From positions 1,054,001 to 1,118,000 of the forward strand of contig NC_088117.1 of NCBI RefSeq assembly GCF_036370855.1: DNA of 64,000 bases. Reading direction: 5' to 3'. The notes beneath the pieces were generated by a model that was not told the DNA's origin, did not search any database, and saw only the letters and a list, made by a program, of their open reading frames with translations. This DNA comes from Dromaius novaehollandiae (taxonomy: Eukaryota > Chordata > Aves > Casuariiformes > Dromaiidae). Both the position numbers and the translations under genes were made by a program. Of the stretch, positions 10,781-25,700 are shown piece by piece; positions within the stretch are counted from its first letter, which is position 1, and every line of letters starts with the position of its first letter.

Positions 10781-13700
10781 CTAGAACAAAGGCAGTTATA
10801 AAAAAAAAGCACAATATTGTTTGTTTGAAGTTTTTTCTTAGTCTGACAACGTTTGTTCATCACAGTAAAATTATATCAAAATGGCTCACAATATAGAAAT
10901 ATAAATGTCGTAATATTCACGGATAAAGAAACAGGAGACCCTGCAGCTTATCCTAGGAGTATTTGGGGACCGGGCTGCACACCAGCCCCTAGAAAAGTCA
11001 AACGTCCTAGTGAGGAACACTCCCAAGCCTTTACCAAATCAACATCTGCATCCTAGTGCATGGTGTGCTTCAGTTTGCTCGTAACAACCGAGTCTGGAGG
11101 TATTCACTTTCAAACTGGCAGGCAGGGCAGACAATATGCGGCCAGAAATAAAGCCAAGCAGGCAGACTTAAAAAAACTGACAGAACCTACTGGAATATTG
11201 CAGAGGCAAACAGGGCTACAGCCAGGTCCCTGCAACACAGCAAAGCTGGAAGAAGCAGCAAAGAGTGCTTAGGCAAAGATTTTCAGTGGGACTGGGAAGT
11301 AGAATGTTACTAAGTGCAAATTGGCCTATGTACCTATATCCTTTTCAGAGCATTTAAGAATCCCTTACAGCACCGATTTCCCTAATGTGGTCTGAGCCAA
11401 ATTGTTCTGCACTTATGAAATTTGACCACAACATAAAGCCAAAGGTGATTTCATGCAATAGATTCATTCATGTGTTAGTATAATTTTAAAGAGCTAAGAG
11501 GCATCAGAGGCAACACTGGATGCATTACACTTAACACCAAATCAGATTTTGTAGCATTCTAGTCATGTGACATGGATTCCATTAAATGCCTTGCTAAGGG
11601 AGGTAGCAGGCAATGACCCAGACAACTCCTGTCAGTATCCAGTCAAAGCACAGCCACAGTCCAACAGAGGTCTTTACAAAAACAATTCATCCAACTTGAA
11701 TTGGAAACTGCAGCAACTTTTCTGCAGAGTCCCCAGAAGAGAAAAAGACCAAGGATCAGTTCCCTGAGAGTAACAAATGTTCTATGAGAGGATAGCTACA
11801 GTGTGGGCACAGTGGTAGTCAGCAGAGGATAAGCCACAGCTAAATAGGAACAATGATATCAAGGAACTCCAGTTACTGTACAGATAAGCTGGTAAATTGT
11901 TCCCATCCTTCCATGGAGCCAAGAACAGAGGGTGGCAAACAAGGAGCTTGGGTAGAATCAGGCCTTTGCAGGGAAAGAGTTTCAGGAGAGAGTGGCAGGA
12001 TCCCTGAAATAATAAGTTGTCTACCAGTTGCTGTCTCCTTTGGCTGTAAATTTAAAGGCCTGTCCAATTACAAATCATAACCTTGCATATTTGCCTAGGG
12101 CTGTATGTTGAGAACATGATACAAGTCTTGCACTTGGAAGTTTATGCGAAATTCCCATTCTTGGGCTATAGTGACCAGACAGGCAGCTGTTGAAACTAAT
12201 TGAGAAAACAAAACTTGCACAATTCTGGCAAAGGAAATGGCTAGCAATTTTCACTGAGATCTCATCTCTGCCTGCAAGTCATCCCTAACATCTATTTGTA
12301 AAACGTTTGTGTGCTGCTTTAACCTTCCAGATTTCATTTTAGTTCTTGGTTTACATTCTTCCGGCTATTTCTGCATCTTATGCTACTGTTGATCCATTTT
12401 GGTTCAGCAGAAATACTACCTCACAACTTATGCCCGCGAAAAGTGCCTCAGTTCCTGACCATGATTCAAATTCTCACTTGATTCAAATACTGAGACAAAG
12501 TTCAGGATGATGAGAGTGCCTTGCTCAGAAGAAACTGATGACAGAGTACAGTATCCTTGAGCCAACTATTTCCTCCGTAACTCAAACCGCTGAGAATGCT
12601 ACAATTCCAAGACTAATGTTCAAACTCTAGAAGTCTTTCCTGATTTAGAGACCAGAAATGCAAGCCACAAAACTTGTCTGTGTCCATTTCTTAGTATTTG
12701 TAAGCTACCCTAAGCCACTGATGTCATGAATTAGCTTAAGATACCAGGCCACACTGCTTATCACGAGAAGACTGAATATTATGCAGACTCTCCTGGCAGA
12801 GTCTGAAGCTGAAAAGGAATGATGTGATCAGAACAGAGGAAGAAGCTGTCTGTAGCTGACAAGACTGGACACACTAAAGAGGAAACAATTAGAAAAGAAA
12901 AAACATGGTAGGGTGACATTAAGCCTGGTGAGGAAAAAACAGGACATAATATTTTTGGCTAAGAACAGTCAACACTTGCATGCAGTGTCTTCCACCTACC
13001 TCACTTCTTTCGCATGATGGCTCCCCGATTTCTTCTTTGAAGCAGATGTACGAATATTTGAATCCACTACACCAACATAAAGAAGGGGGGAAAAAAAATC
13101 AGCATTCCTACTTAGGATCTGAGAATTAGAATACTAGTCACAAGACACCTTTCCTTAAAACTCTGCTTAGCCACAGGACAGTTGTTGATCAACTGGGCAA
13201 ACATAATCAATATGATGATGTGTATCAGACACACTAAAACAACATCCTTCTTGAAAGTAAGATTATGAAAAATGTGAGACATAATAGTTCTAGGTAACAT
13301 TGCCTTCTACTCCTCATTTGGATATTTTTCACAGTGAATATATGAAACATTTTTCAGATTATAGTGGTATTGGGAGATCTAGAGTCTAAGCCTGGCTTCA
13401 CCACGTATTTGAGCACTACTCAGGAAGTCATTCAAATGACCTTAATTTACATATTTATTGTCACCACTCTAGGAGTAGAAGAGCATTAATACAGTGGGAA
13501 TCCCAGGAAAGGACCTGGGAGCAAGTTACCACGGGGAATGGACATATGCTAGCTGTCCACAGTCACCATTGAATGCACACTGCTACCTGCACCAAATACA
13601 AAGCAATTCAACGGTCCATCTGTGAAAGAGGAACAAGCTCACTCAATTACTCCATAACACGTGGTAACAGATCTTGTATAGGAATTCACGAGGAAGCAGT

Positions 13701-16700
13701 GCATAGGCACTAAGCCTATATTCAAAATTTCCTTCACAGTGACTTGTTCATTCTCTTTAACGTTTGTAGAACCCCTACATCTCCTCACTGCTTATGTAGG
13801 ACTGGTTTTGAGAAAGAGCTATCCTTTCAGACAACAATACTGGAACTAATAACAGTAAATTTCCTCTCCACACCAGGCAGTGCCACCCTTAAGCTTGAAC
13901 TAACATTTCTTGGATCTTCGCAGCTCTTCCTGATTCCATTCTTTCTCTTTCAGGATGACACGCTCACGGAGCTTCCCAGTAATGTGTTCCATCAGTGATT
14001 GGCGTTTTTGAAAAATCTCCCGCTCAGATGCTGTCAGTACATGGTATGGTGTGTGAGCAATTCTCCTATCCTGCAACACACCAGGAGTTAATACGCTAAT
14101 GTATGGGAGAACAAATCTAACAAGTAAGTGTTTCAAGTCAAACCAGTCTAAAAGCACAGTATCATCCCTGCTTAATCCTGGCACAGGAGATGTCCATATT
14201 AAACAGTCTAGTTGTTCCGATTATCTGTTCAGTGAGTGCTCAACAAGTTAACTAAAACAATTTTTCTTCAAGGGAGAAGCTGCCGTCATTTTGCAGGGCT
14301 CTCCTCCTCTCCCAGCACTTCTGGCAACACAGGAAAGCTTCCTGAAAATGGAAAGACTGCTAGAGGGCACTGTTTGGCCACTATTAAGTTTCTCTGTTTC
14401 CCACACTGCTCCCTATTAGTGCCAGCAAGGAGCATATTAAACCCAAGATGCAAAAGCCTAAGGCAGACCAGAGCAAGACAGGAAAGAAGTAAGATACCTG
14501 GAGTATGCTGACCAAGGCTGGCCAGTGATTACAACTGCTAATTGTTTAAATTGCATTTCCTATTTGAGGATCAGTTGCGACTGCAAGCCAAAGAATAACA
14601 ATTTTACTATCTACACGGAACACTGCAGCGGGATGCAGAAAACCACATTAGCTCCAAGTAGGCTGCTCTGCCAGTGAGATGCAGTGATGGATCCCACAGT
14701 CACAGGACTGTAGTAGCAATGAGCTGTACCCCACCTTAGGAATGGAGGTACCATGTTGCACTTTCTCAAGTAGCTTGAATGTGGCTGCTCTACTGCAAGG
14801 TGCCCAAGACTCACCATTACTTTTGTTCTTTTCAGAACATCTACTGTTTATGTCCCAGAGGCAAGCAATCTGCAGTATAACTTGGCTTTCCTTCCCATCC
14901 CTGCAGTTTCCTAGTTTAATATATTAAGTAATTCTCTATCTATTTTTTGCATTATTCAACAAATGATTCTCTCAAGAACCAAACCACTTAATCTCTGACG
15001 CTGCTAAGAAACAAAGATTCTTTGTCATGTAAACTTTCTTATTCACAATAAAGCTACCAAAAAAAGTTACTTATATGACCCAAAGGCAGATTCATTTCTA
15101 ATTAGAAACTGTTACAGCATCGCAGACCATTTCAAAATTTTTTTTAAACAAATATATCCCCCGCCCCCCCCCCCCAAAAAAAAAACTGGGCAGAAAATTC
15201 TTAGTTATACTTCATAGGAAGATTCTTTTTATAAGGGGTTAAATAATGATTAAGGATGACTTTAATAAGTGGTTAACCCTTTATTTTGAAGTTTGACTGA
15301 TCAGTAATTTATTATCATAGCTTATAACATACCTAAATTTATTATCTACTATACATATATATATCTCATAACAGCTTTTCCTGTTTTGATTGTAGCCTCA
15401 TGGAAACGCACGTTACTTCCGTTTTTAATGGCTGGATGTAGAATTACAGCTAACTCTTTACAAACCAATTATGAACAGAATCTTACTATAAAATGTGACA
15501 ACAAGGATTGCCTTCACAGGCAAAACTACTAGAGGTATTCAGTCTTCGGGTGGTTATAAGTTTGGCAGCAAATGAAATGAGTCTCAAGACAAATGAAGGG
15601 AAAAGTAAATTTTCAGTGAAAGCTTCTGAAGAAGGCCCTAGACAAATCCTAAGGACACAAAAGGCTGTTTGTTCTGATGAATGCAAAGAACACGGTATCT
15701 TCAGTTACGGGAACTGAAGTCATACCTGAAAATATTCAAAATAGGCATAGTCGACAGCTGTTCCCACTGCTTTTTGCTGTCCTTCCCTAAGAGTAACTGG
15801 TGCAAGGATATCCGCGCCAGCTTCAAGCAGCTTATCAACCTGAAAAAAGAAAGCAAAACATTTGACATCCAGCTTTCTAACTATACTGTGTCCATGCCAC
15901 AGTTAGAGACAGGGCTGAATATCAGAGCTTAACCTCGATTTGTGTGGCTACTCTGTGTACCAAATTGTGCATTTCTTCTGCCACTGGAGAGCCGTTGATG
16001 GACTGTTAAATCTACATGTGTTTTGTAAATAAAACCTCCTTGGAGGCATTTGCTATTTGTTTCTGGATATCTCACAACCTAATCTTGCAGCAACAGATGA
16101 AGCACGGACAACTAGTGACGCGGGGTAGAACAGAACCCGGCTGGAGAAATCACCTCCTCTCCTAGTGCTCCTCAACTGCAGTTTTCCTCCCCTCCATTCT
16201 CAATGAGGTCAGCTCTGTGCTTTATGGGACGAGGGAAAAATGTCCAGTTTTCACAAGGCCAAATGCTTCCATTGAGCTCATCATAGGTGAGAAAGTGCAC
16301 TTTATCAACTACTTTATATAGCACAATCAAATGCAATGCATCTTTCTTCATGTGGATGCCAGCTGTGTTTACAAACAAGGTAACAGTCAGATCTGACAGG
16401 GCCATGGGCAACCCCCCATCTGCTTTAAATGCAGTGTTTCCTCTTCTACACAAGGAGGTTGCCATCACCTTCACTCAAACATGAAAACGAATTTCCTTAC
16501 AAAACCTCTATTCCTTAGGAGACAAACAAATAGCATTGGGAAGAGACACAAATGAATTGTTCTGCAAAAAAAAAAAAAAAAAAAAAAAAAATCAGCTTGC
16601 CCATTAAAGAGAAATGGAACTCAACACACCTGATAAAAATTACTGCTTTTCCTGAAGTTAAAAACAACAAAAAAACCCCCACATTTCTCTCACCAAAGCA

Positions 16701-19700
16701 ATCCTCTGTGCTTTTGTTCTCTTCTGTTCATATGTGGTACTGACAGCTGTACAGAGGGCACTTCTTACTGCTCTGCTTAATGGCAGATTTGGATCAGCCC
16801 CATGTTTGAGGAGTTCGACCACTGCCTGCAAATGCAACAGATAATTGCTGGAGATGCATTTTGACAGTTCCACAGCAGAAAAGCGATACCCCAGCCAGAC
16901 CAAGATGCTATAGGGTAGGTTTCATAAAATATACTAAAACCACCTATGTTTTACCATAAAGATAAGGATTAGAGAGGTTGAACATTTATGGTCTATTAGA
17001 TCATCACTCCATTGAATGTTAGCCTCTGAGAGGGGCAGGAGAAGCAGTAGAATGTGTTGGATATGGGACTTTCCATTCCGTGGGAAGTCCTGAAATTTCA
17101 TCTTTTCTGTACAAACAAATCAAAGATGCAGTAAACTCCTTTTTCCAGAAAAATACCTAAATTGTCTTTTAAAAGAAACAAAGATAACATAAGGAAAAAT
17201 GTTCTGGTTCAAACATTTGATACAGAATCTATTTTCTACTGTATTTGGCTGCATCCATTTCTACTGTATCTACTTCCGCAGTCCATCCTGTAGCTCCCTA
17301 TTATATTGTATCCAGATGACTGATAACTTTCTACTGAAATAAATATAGCTAGAAAGTAACAATACACAGTAGATCTTTTCCATTATGATCTACCATTAAT
17401 CCTAACACACAGTATAAAACTTGCAGTGACAGAACAAGAGGTAAAATTTTGATTTCATCAGTAACACTGAAAGTGGCTTCCCCTTGCTTTGTTCACATCT
17501 GCATTTCCAAGACAATGCCTGACTGAATTATTAGCGTGCTTTTACACAGGAGAAAGTAACCCGAGAAACAGAAATTAGACCCAAACCCTGCCCCTATCAG
17601 CTTATTACCTGAACCACTAGGCTACACAGTCACGCTTGCTCCCTTCCAATTGTTCTTCCCCTGGCCTTGTGCTGGCTGGTTGCCTGCACAACGGCTGAGC
17701 TTAGTGGGCAGCCTGGGTGCAACTCTTACCCCCTCACTCTCCTCCCTTGTTTTCCACAAAGAAGATGAACCAGGAGCCTGGAGCTGTATTCCAAGAGGAG
17801 CAGAGCACTGCAGACACACCACTTTGTCACCATTACCTGTTTTGCTGGTACACTTTCTCTCGCAGCATGCTGGCTGCTGTGGACCCACTCTTAAGGGCCT
17901 TGTCTGAGCAGAAGGCAGGCCATTCCCTGCTCAGGGAAGGTAGGTGCTGACTTCACATACTGCACTCTACTGTGTGAGCTGTAAGCCTCCTCTGTGGAGT
18001 GCTGAGCCCCGTAATGCCCAGATCCTTTCCAAGTGTGATCACTGATCTTTTCCTAGAAAAGCATACTCCTTACCCTCAAAGAGCTACATTTTTTTTCTTA
18101 TATCCAGAAGCAAAGTGTTTTAACATTTGGCTGGGATGATTTGAGTGGGGAGGTAGCCTGTAAGAGAACTGCATGTTCTTGTGATTCATAAAAATGGATA
18201 CTCTTCTCTGAATGCTATACCCTTCTGAATCTTACCAAATATTTCTAGCTATCACTGTCATACTACAGGGCTCCTCTAGTTCAGCTCATGCAACATCCAC
18301 AGGTTTGAAAGAAAAGCAAATTTAGTACTTTCACTGGGAATGAATTATGGCAAACATAACTAGTTACCCAAGTCTGCCTGTCATCAGAGAAGGCAGAGAC
18401 AAATGGAGGAGTACAACACGCGTAAAGAGGAACTCAAAGATGCTCACCAAATCATTCCCACTGGCGATTGCTAAGGAAAGTGGTGAATGGCCACTCCACA
18501 GTGTGTTTGGATTTGCCTTATGCATTAAAAGGAGGCGGATAACATCTCTGGCATGCTGTGTAGGCAGGTGCAGAAAAAGGTGGAATTAGATCATAATAAT
18601 GTGAACTTTTAAATATAATATATATGTAACAATAATGAACAAAATGAGCAGCATAAAACACGTCCAAGCCTTTCACCTAAGCTATGATCCTATAGCAAAA
18701 ATATACCTCCATTTTCTCATGGCTAAGAACCCCAAGCATGGTAGTGTTATGCATAAACCTCTCCATCAGATTACCAAATCTCATTAACCCTGCTGCCAAA
18801 GGGTATACGTAAGCTTGCCTCTGAAGAAGTACATCTCCTCTCTCAAAAACCTCTCCTTCCTCCAAGTGCACACCTCGTAAATCTGCTAGAAGAATGTTAC
18901 TACGGTAAAAACCCAAATGCTCAAAGGTTAGCACATGAGAAAACTCAGACTGTCCAGCTTCAAATTGGCCTCGTGAATAGTAAAACTTAATGGCCAAGTC
19001 ACTAATGGAAACTTAAGCAGAGGAATTTCCTGTGTTAAACAGAATTCTAAAGACTTAAGAAATATTTTTTTCTCAAGTGCTAATGGGTTTTTAATCAGTA
19101 CAACACTAATAATTCACAAGGTAAGGAGTTTATCCTGGGAATTCAATCAGCTCCTTACAGAGGGATGAAAAGTATTCATTCCCCAGATATGTCATTTGGG
19201 GAGTTTAGCTTATAAGTACTCTCTATGAGCAGAACCTCGGATGCCATGCTCTTACCTCACAGTTATCCTCTCTTTCGCATGCAATATGCAATGCACTCCT
19301 TCCACCTTCTTCTGGAACAGGACCAAAATAGGAGGAGAAGTACCCTTTTGGTGGTCCTGTTTCATTCTTCAGGTGCACAGTGACACCACGGGACAACTGG
19401 GTTTCTCTGGTTTGAGGCAGAGGAACCTAAGTGAAATTATGTGAACATTTGTAACATAGCTCAGAGACATACAGAAGAAAATAAACTGCTTGGTCACCCA
19501 TTGCTCTGGATGTCAATCATGGACGAGACTTGTTCAGCCTCACCAAAACAATGGCCACCCTTTTTCTACTTCCTTCTTTACATTCAGATTCCATCTGCCT
19601 AAATCATCTTCAGCACTGCACATTAAGAAATTTGATTCCACTGGAGGAATCCAGGGAAGGAAAATTTTACAGACAGAATTTAATAACTTTTACTGGGCCA

Positions 19701-22700
19701 AATGATACAGTGAGGGGTGGGAAGAAAGAAGCAAGCTATCAGGCAAAAAGGGTCTTCACTCAAGTTCATTCACATGTCATTCATTTAAGGTGCATGAATA
19801 TAGGCTTACCAGACCAATATAAAAAAATAAAAAATGGTATGTCAGAAAGTAATATAGCCTGCACTGCATCTGGGCATTTTATAACTGCATACTGTTTGCA
19901 AATAGGTACCAAGTCATCCTGATTGCTACTAAAGGAGAAAGTACTGCAATACAAACTGAAGAAGCTATCTAAACCTCCCTGGACTGCAAACAGACATTCA
20001 CCTTAGCCACTGTCATGACAAGACAAATCTTATCTTTCCTGTTACACAAGCCAACTCATTTTTCAAGTGACTAGGACCTGATGGGATGTCAGGGAGCCCA
20101 TCAATGTCATTGCAAGGTCACTCAATTATCTTTGAAATGTCATGGCAACCAGGTGAGGTTCCTGAGGACTGGAAGAAAGCAAATGTCACTCCTATATTCG
20201 GGAAGGGCAAGAAGGAGGATCTGCAGAATTACAAGTACGTCAGCCTCATTTCAATCCCTGGGAAGGTGATGAAGCACATCCTCTGAGAAGCCATTTCCAA
20301 AAATACTAAGGAAAAGAAAGTGAATGGGAGTCGTCAGCTTGGATTTACAAAGGGGAAATCGAGCCTGAACAACTTGATAGCCTTCTACAAGGAGATGACC
20401 AGTTTGGTGAAAGATGGGAGAGCAGTGGATGTCATTTACCTTGATGTCAGTAAGGCTGTCAAAACTTTTTCCCACAACGTCTGCATAGACAAGCTCCTAA
20501 AGTATGGCTTACATAAATGGACAGTGAGGACTGAAAACTAGCTGAACTACCGGATTCAAAGGGTTATGATCAGTGGCATGAAGTTCAGCCGAGGGCCAGT
20601 CACCAGTGGTGCACCTACAGGGGTCAATACAAGGACAATACTGGTTAAGTTGTTTACTACTGTTTACTAATTGACCTGGATGAAGGGATAGAGTGCACCC
20701 TCAGCAAGTTTGCTGATGATCCCAAACTGGGAGGAGTGGCTGATACACCAGAGGGCTGCACTGCCATTCAGAGGGACCTCGAGAGACTGGACAGATGGGC
20801 AGAGGGGAACCTCATGAAGTTCAACAAAGGGAAGTGCAGAGTCCTGCCCCTGGGAAGGAATAACCCCAGGCACCAGTATATGCTGGGGGCTGACCTACTG
20901 GAAAGTAGCTCTGCAGAAAAGGACCTGGGGGTCCTGGTGGACAAGCTGAACATGACCAGTAACGTGCCTTTGCAGCAAAGCAGGCCAACAGCATCGTGGG
21001 CAGCATTAGAAAGAGCATTGCCAGCAGGCCAATGGAGGTGATCCTTCCCCTCTGTTCAGCTCAGGTCAGACCACATCTGTGTGTCTAGTTCTGGACTCCT
21101 CTGGAGCAAGTCCAGCAAAGGACCACAAAGAGGATTAAGGAACTGGAGCATCTCTCGTGCAAGGAGAGGCTGAGAGATCTGGGATTGTTTAGCCTTGAGA
21201 AGAGAAGGCTCGGGGGATCTTATCAATGTGTATAAATACCTGATGGGAGGGAGTAAACAAGCTGGAGCCTTACTCTTCTCAGTGGCACCCAGTGGCAGGA
21301 CAAGAAGCAATGGGCAGGAATTGAAAGACAGGAAATTCCACTTGAACATAATAAAAATCTTTTTTCCCTGTGAGGGTGATCAAACACGGGAAGAGGTTGC
21401 CCAGAGAGGCCATGGAGTCTCCATTCCTGGAGATATTCAAAGCCCAACTGGACAAGGTCCTGAGCAACTTGCTCTCATTGACCCTCCTTTGAGCTGGGGT
21501 TTTGGACCAGACGATCTTCAGAGGTCCCTTCCAAACTCTCAACTGTTTTGTAATTCTGTGAAATGATTTAAGTACTATAACGTAAAGTAATTCCTCAGCT
21601 AACAAATGCCAAAAAGAGCACTTTTCGCTGGTATAACTCCATCACAAGTAGACAATTATCATAAAAAATGGCAACCCTAACCAAAAAGTTCTGTACTACC
21701 AAAAAAGTTTACTGCAGAGCTATCTTTCTGTAACTCTGGGGGCACAGTGAATGCTGCAGGAATCCAGCAGAAAGAGTCTGTGTTCAAGGAAAACAAAACA
21801 AAACAAAAACAAGTAGGCAGGCTCCATGGAGATGAAACAAGCAGGTCCCATCATGTGTCTGTTTCTGACAGTGGTCCTATGTTCACTGCTCTCATTATAC
21901 CTTCAGGCATTTATACTAGACTGCCCACAAGAGACTTTTAACCTCTGCCTTAAACGAGGCATGACAGCAAAAATGTTCTGGGGCATCAAAACACATGGAT
22001 GTGTTTACTGTAACCCAATAATACAAACCTCCAGTGGCTTTTTTTTTTTTTTAAAGGACCATAGTTATTCCAATAGGATGCAAAAATTTCACGGAAATCA
22101 AGCAGGCAGGAAGCTCAACTCCCTGCTTATGTATTGTGCAGCCTTCAAGAGCTGCAAGAAGCTGAGCTCACAAAGCAACATACCTGGTCTGGACCATATA
22201 CCTCATTTCCATCTTCTGCCCTTGCATCAAGATCTGGTGCAGAATGCAGGAGGTACTGTGTTATCTGGACTCCTTCCTCCCCAGGAATAGATACAGCTAT
22301 GTGGAGAGGGGTTAAACCCCCAAACTGAAAAAAGAAACATAGCATTAAGACTCCTGTTTATCGCAACTTAAAACAGTACCAAATATTTTCAACAGAATAA
22401 TCCCAGCTTCTTCTTCCCACATACTGTGTCTCACTTTCAGCCACCATGAACCTACAAACTGAGTTACGGGACAGTGGAAAGCTCAAGGTACCAGATACAC
22501 AACGTACCAAAATCACAACAGCTGTTACCAACTTGAGGAGCAGCTTCACAAGCATTCCCCAGTCATGCATGGGCTTGGCAACAAGAAAACATAATGAGGA
22601 AGGAAAACTCAGGGAATAAGGAGCTTTGAGTTCTTTCTATAAAATAGTTCTTTGAACAGGATAATCACTTTAAACAGCTTTTTGTCCGTTCTAAACCTGG

Positions 22701-25700
22701 TTCTTACTTGCAGATTTTACAGCAGGACACAGAAGCTGCTGCACTCATCTAGAATCCTACATCATTATCAATTATAATGCAATAAAACCTTGGATGGAAG
22801 CCGCACATCAGTCCTGGCTCCCCTTTCTAAGAGGAGTTTCACTGCTTCTGCATCTGCAGCTTTAACGGCAAGGAAGAGAAGGGGTGCTGGTATCCAGCAT
22901 GCATTGGGATCTGCACCTCGGTGAAGCAGCAGCTGGATTGTTGCCCATCTCTTCTGCTGTCTAAAGTTGACATGGAAAATACCAGAATCACTCATTAGCA
23001 TCTTGCAAAAAACCTCTAAATGATGGTGAACTAAGATGACTCCCAGGTGCAGACATTAAAAATGGCATTTGGCAGAGACAAGACTTCATTCTTTAGAGCA
23101 GTGTCACAACAACTGCCGTGCTCCACCCAGGCAACAATATTATTACCTGAAGAGGACATCTCACCCCTCCAAACTAAAAAGGCAGCACTTAAAAGCAGTT
23201 CCTTCGGGTTGCATGGGAATGGATAGGCAAAGTAAGGTTCCCTGCATCTCCACTATTCACTCATGTGTCACTTCTAAACGTTTAGTGTGAGACTTGTTTA
23301 ATGACAGAAACAGACTGACTCCTCCTTCCTGTCATCTAAGACTGTTTGGAAGGTTCTTTCCTCTATCGTACTTCATTCATCCATCCCAAGAAAACAGAGA
23401 TACTTTTTCTGTGTTTCCCTTAACCAAAGCTGGAACAAGAGCTATGCTGGACTAGGACAGTGTATTTCAGCAGGCTGATGATTCCATCTGTATTTCCATG
23501 GAGGCAAAATACACATGCACACCCCTAAAAAAGAAACCTAACACCATCAAAAAAAGCAAACAGTCCTTGGATATCACCCAGAAACTCTACCACATAGTGA
23601 TCTGGGCAGAGGCTCCTCTTTTCTCACATGGCATTAACTCATTTTTACTCACAAGCCCTACATTCAGTGCATCTTTATATTCCAATGAAAAACATGCAAC
23701 GCACACACAATATTCATGAGAGAAGCAAGGGAGGTGGCAAGATGTGCCACAAAAGCCAAATGCAAGGGATGAAGGGCAAGAAGGCCAACAGGGAATTTTC
23801 ATTGTGGGAATTCTAAGACGTCAAAGTGACCTACGCTGGCATAAAACCCAAGACAAAAATTTCATCATCTTTGGGGACTGCTCTGGAGGCAAAACAAAAG
23901 GCAAGATGTGGCCCTTTGGGGGATCCATAAAAGCAAGACAAAAAGACTACATTTCAGGCCACGCGGCTAAACAGACACCTGTAGAAAACAACCAGCACGG
24001 TCAAATGTAGTCAAAACTTCAAAGAGTAAGCTGAATATATTCTTATCTTTCCTCATATCCACACTACACTGCAGGTGTGCATAGCAGACTGTGACAAGCT
24101 GCAAAGTATGCAATCAGGAAAGCTTGTCTTGTTCAAGCATGAGGTCCTTAGCTTGAACTACACTTTCCAGCTTCACTCTTCACACTCTGCCAACCTGAAT
24201 TATAACAGAGCATATAAACGAGTGGCTTCTACTGATATGAACACAAGATTTCTATAGTTAAGCAAACAAAATTATACTGACATCTGACTAGCTTTTCCTG
24301 CAATAGCTGCACCCTTCTGTGAAATATGTGAAATACTAATTGTTGCCTTCTATGTTCAAAGAGACTTAGGAGACTCTGTCTCCCATTCATAGGGCATAAG
24401 TGAGACTTACTCTGCGATTACGCCTTCAGACACATTAGCTGTTTCTGACGGTTCTGATTGTTCGTTCTGCTTGAAGATTAAAAAAATAAAAGAAAGTAGT
24501 TACAAAAATGAAAAACCACACTTTCAATGGGTGAGTCAGCATATTCAGTCATCAGAACAATAATACAAGTAATAACAGTAATACAAGAGCATGTAATAAT
24601 AATGGAATTCAGTTAACAACAGATAGGGAAATCATTTAGAAGTAATTTGTAACTAAGTTTTTTTTTAAATAAACCAAATAACTGAACATTTTCTTGCTCA
24701 ATTTCCTTTGTGAGTAAAACATGCTTACAAGACTCTTACAGATTTTCAACCTGCATTATTTTGCACGAGAATGTAGAACTAGGACCTCCAAGACCACTGT
24801 TTCCAAATCTTCTGGATTTGTATTCAACTCAGAGGAAAAGAGAAAGCAAAGCACATTTTCCTTTCTGAATCTTAGAGACCGTGACAGAAACAAATCCTGT
24901 TTATTCCTAATTTCCTTTTCTCACTCCAAAATGAGAAGTAATAGTTTCACACTGATTTTCTGTGAATCTCTGAGCATCTGCTTTATATACATCTCTCTCT
25001 CTCTCTTTCTTTCCTTCCCACAGAAGTCTTGCAACTTTGGTAACGGGCCACCACTTAAACATACTCTTGGAACTTGAACAGGTATTTTACAGCAACCAAA
25101 AACTATTCTGTAGTTCATTTCCAACAAGTTTCTTGAGGGCATTTAGACCTGTGTAGCCTCTTCTGAAAGCCTCAGCAACATCCTTACATTTCTACCACAC
25201 AGTCCCTACCTGCCTAGGCCCCTCTTTGATTCCTTCTATCTTCTCAGACTGTTTGGAGATTCCTGACCCTCTGCTTCACCCTTGTTATCATCTCCTTCCC
25301 CACTGCATGGTTTGTACTCTTACAAAATATGTATCATGCTCCTCCACAGGACAATTTAAAGCAGGTACTTCTCTTTTCGGCAGGAGGAAGCCTAGGGTCA
25401 TGAGTCTTCCTTTGTAAACACTCCCTAAGGGTCAAGAGACTCCTCTGACAGTTGAATTGCTTCTTGCTTGACACTTCAACCATGCCAGCAGGACTCTGTG
25501 CTATCGGAACCACCTAAATCCTCTTGTCCTGCTGGGATGCTTTCGTAATTCCCACCAGTTGCCCGCTGCATCTTCACTGTCTTAAATACCTAGCAGACGT
25601 GGCCTCACATCTGTGCTATTAATACAGTGCCCTATTTCAACTGCAGAGTAAGCTTGTTTCTGCACTGGAGCTTGGTCATTTGAAGTAGGACTTAGTAGTG

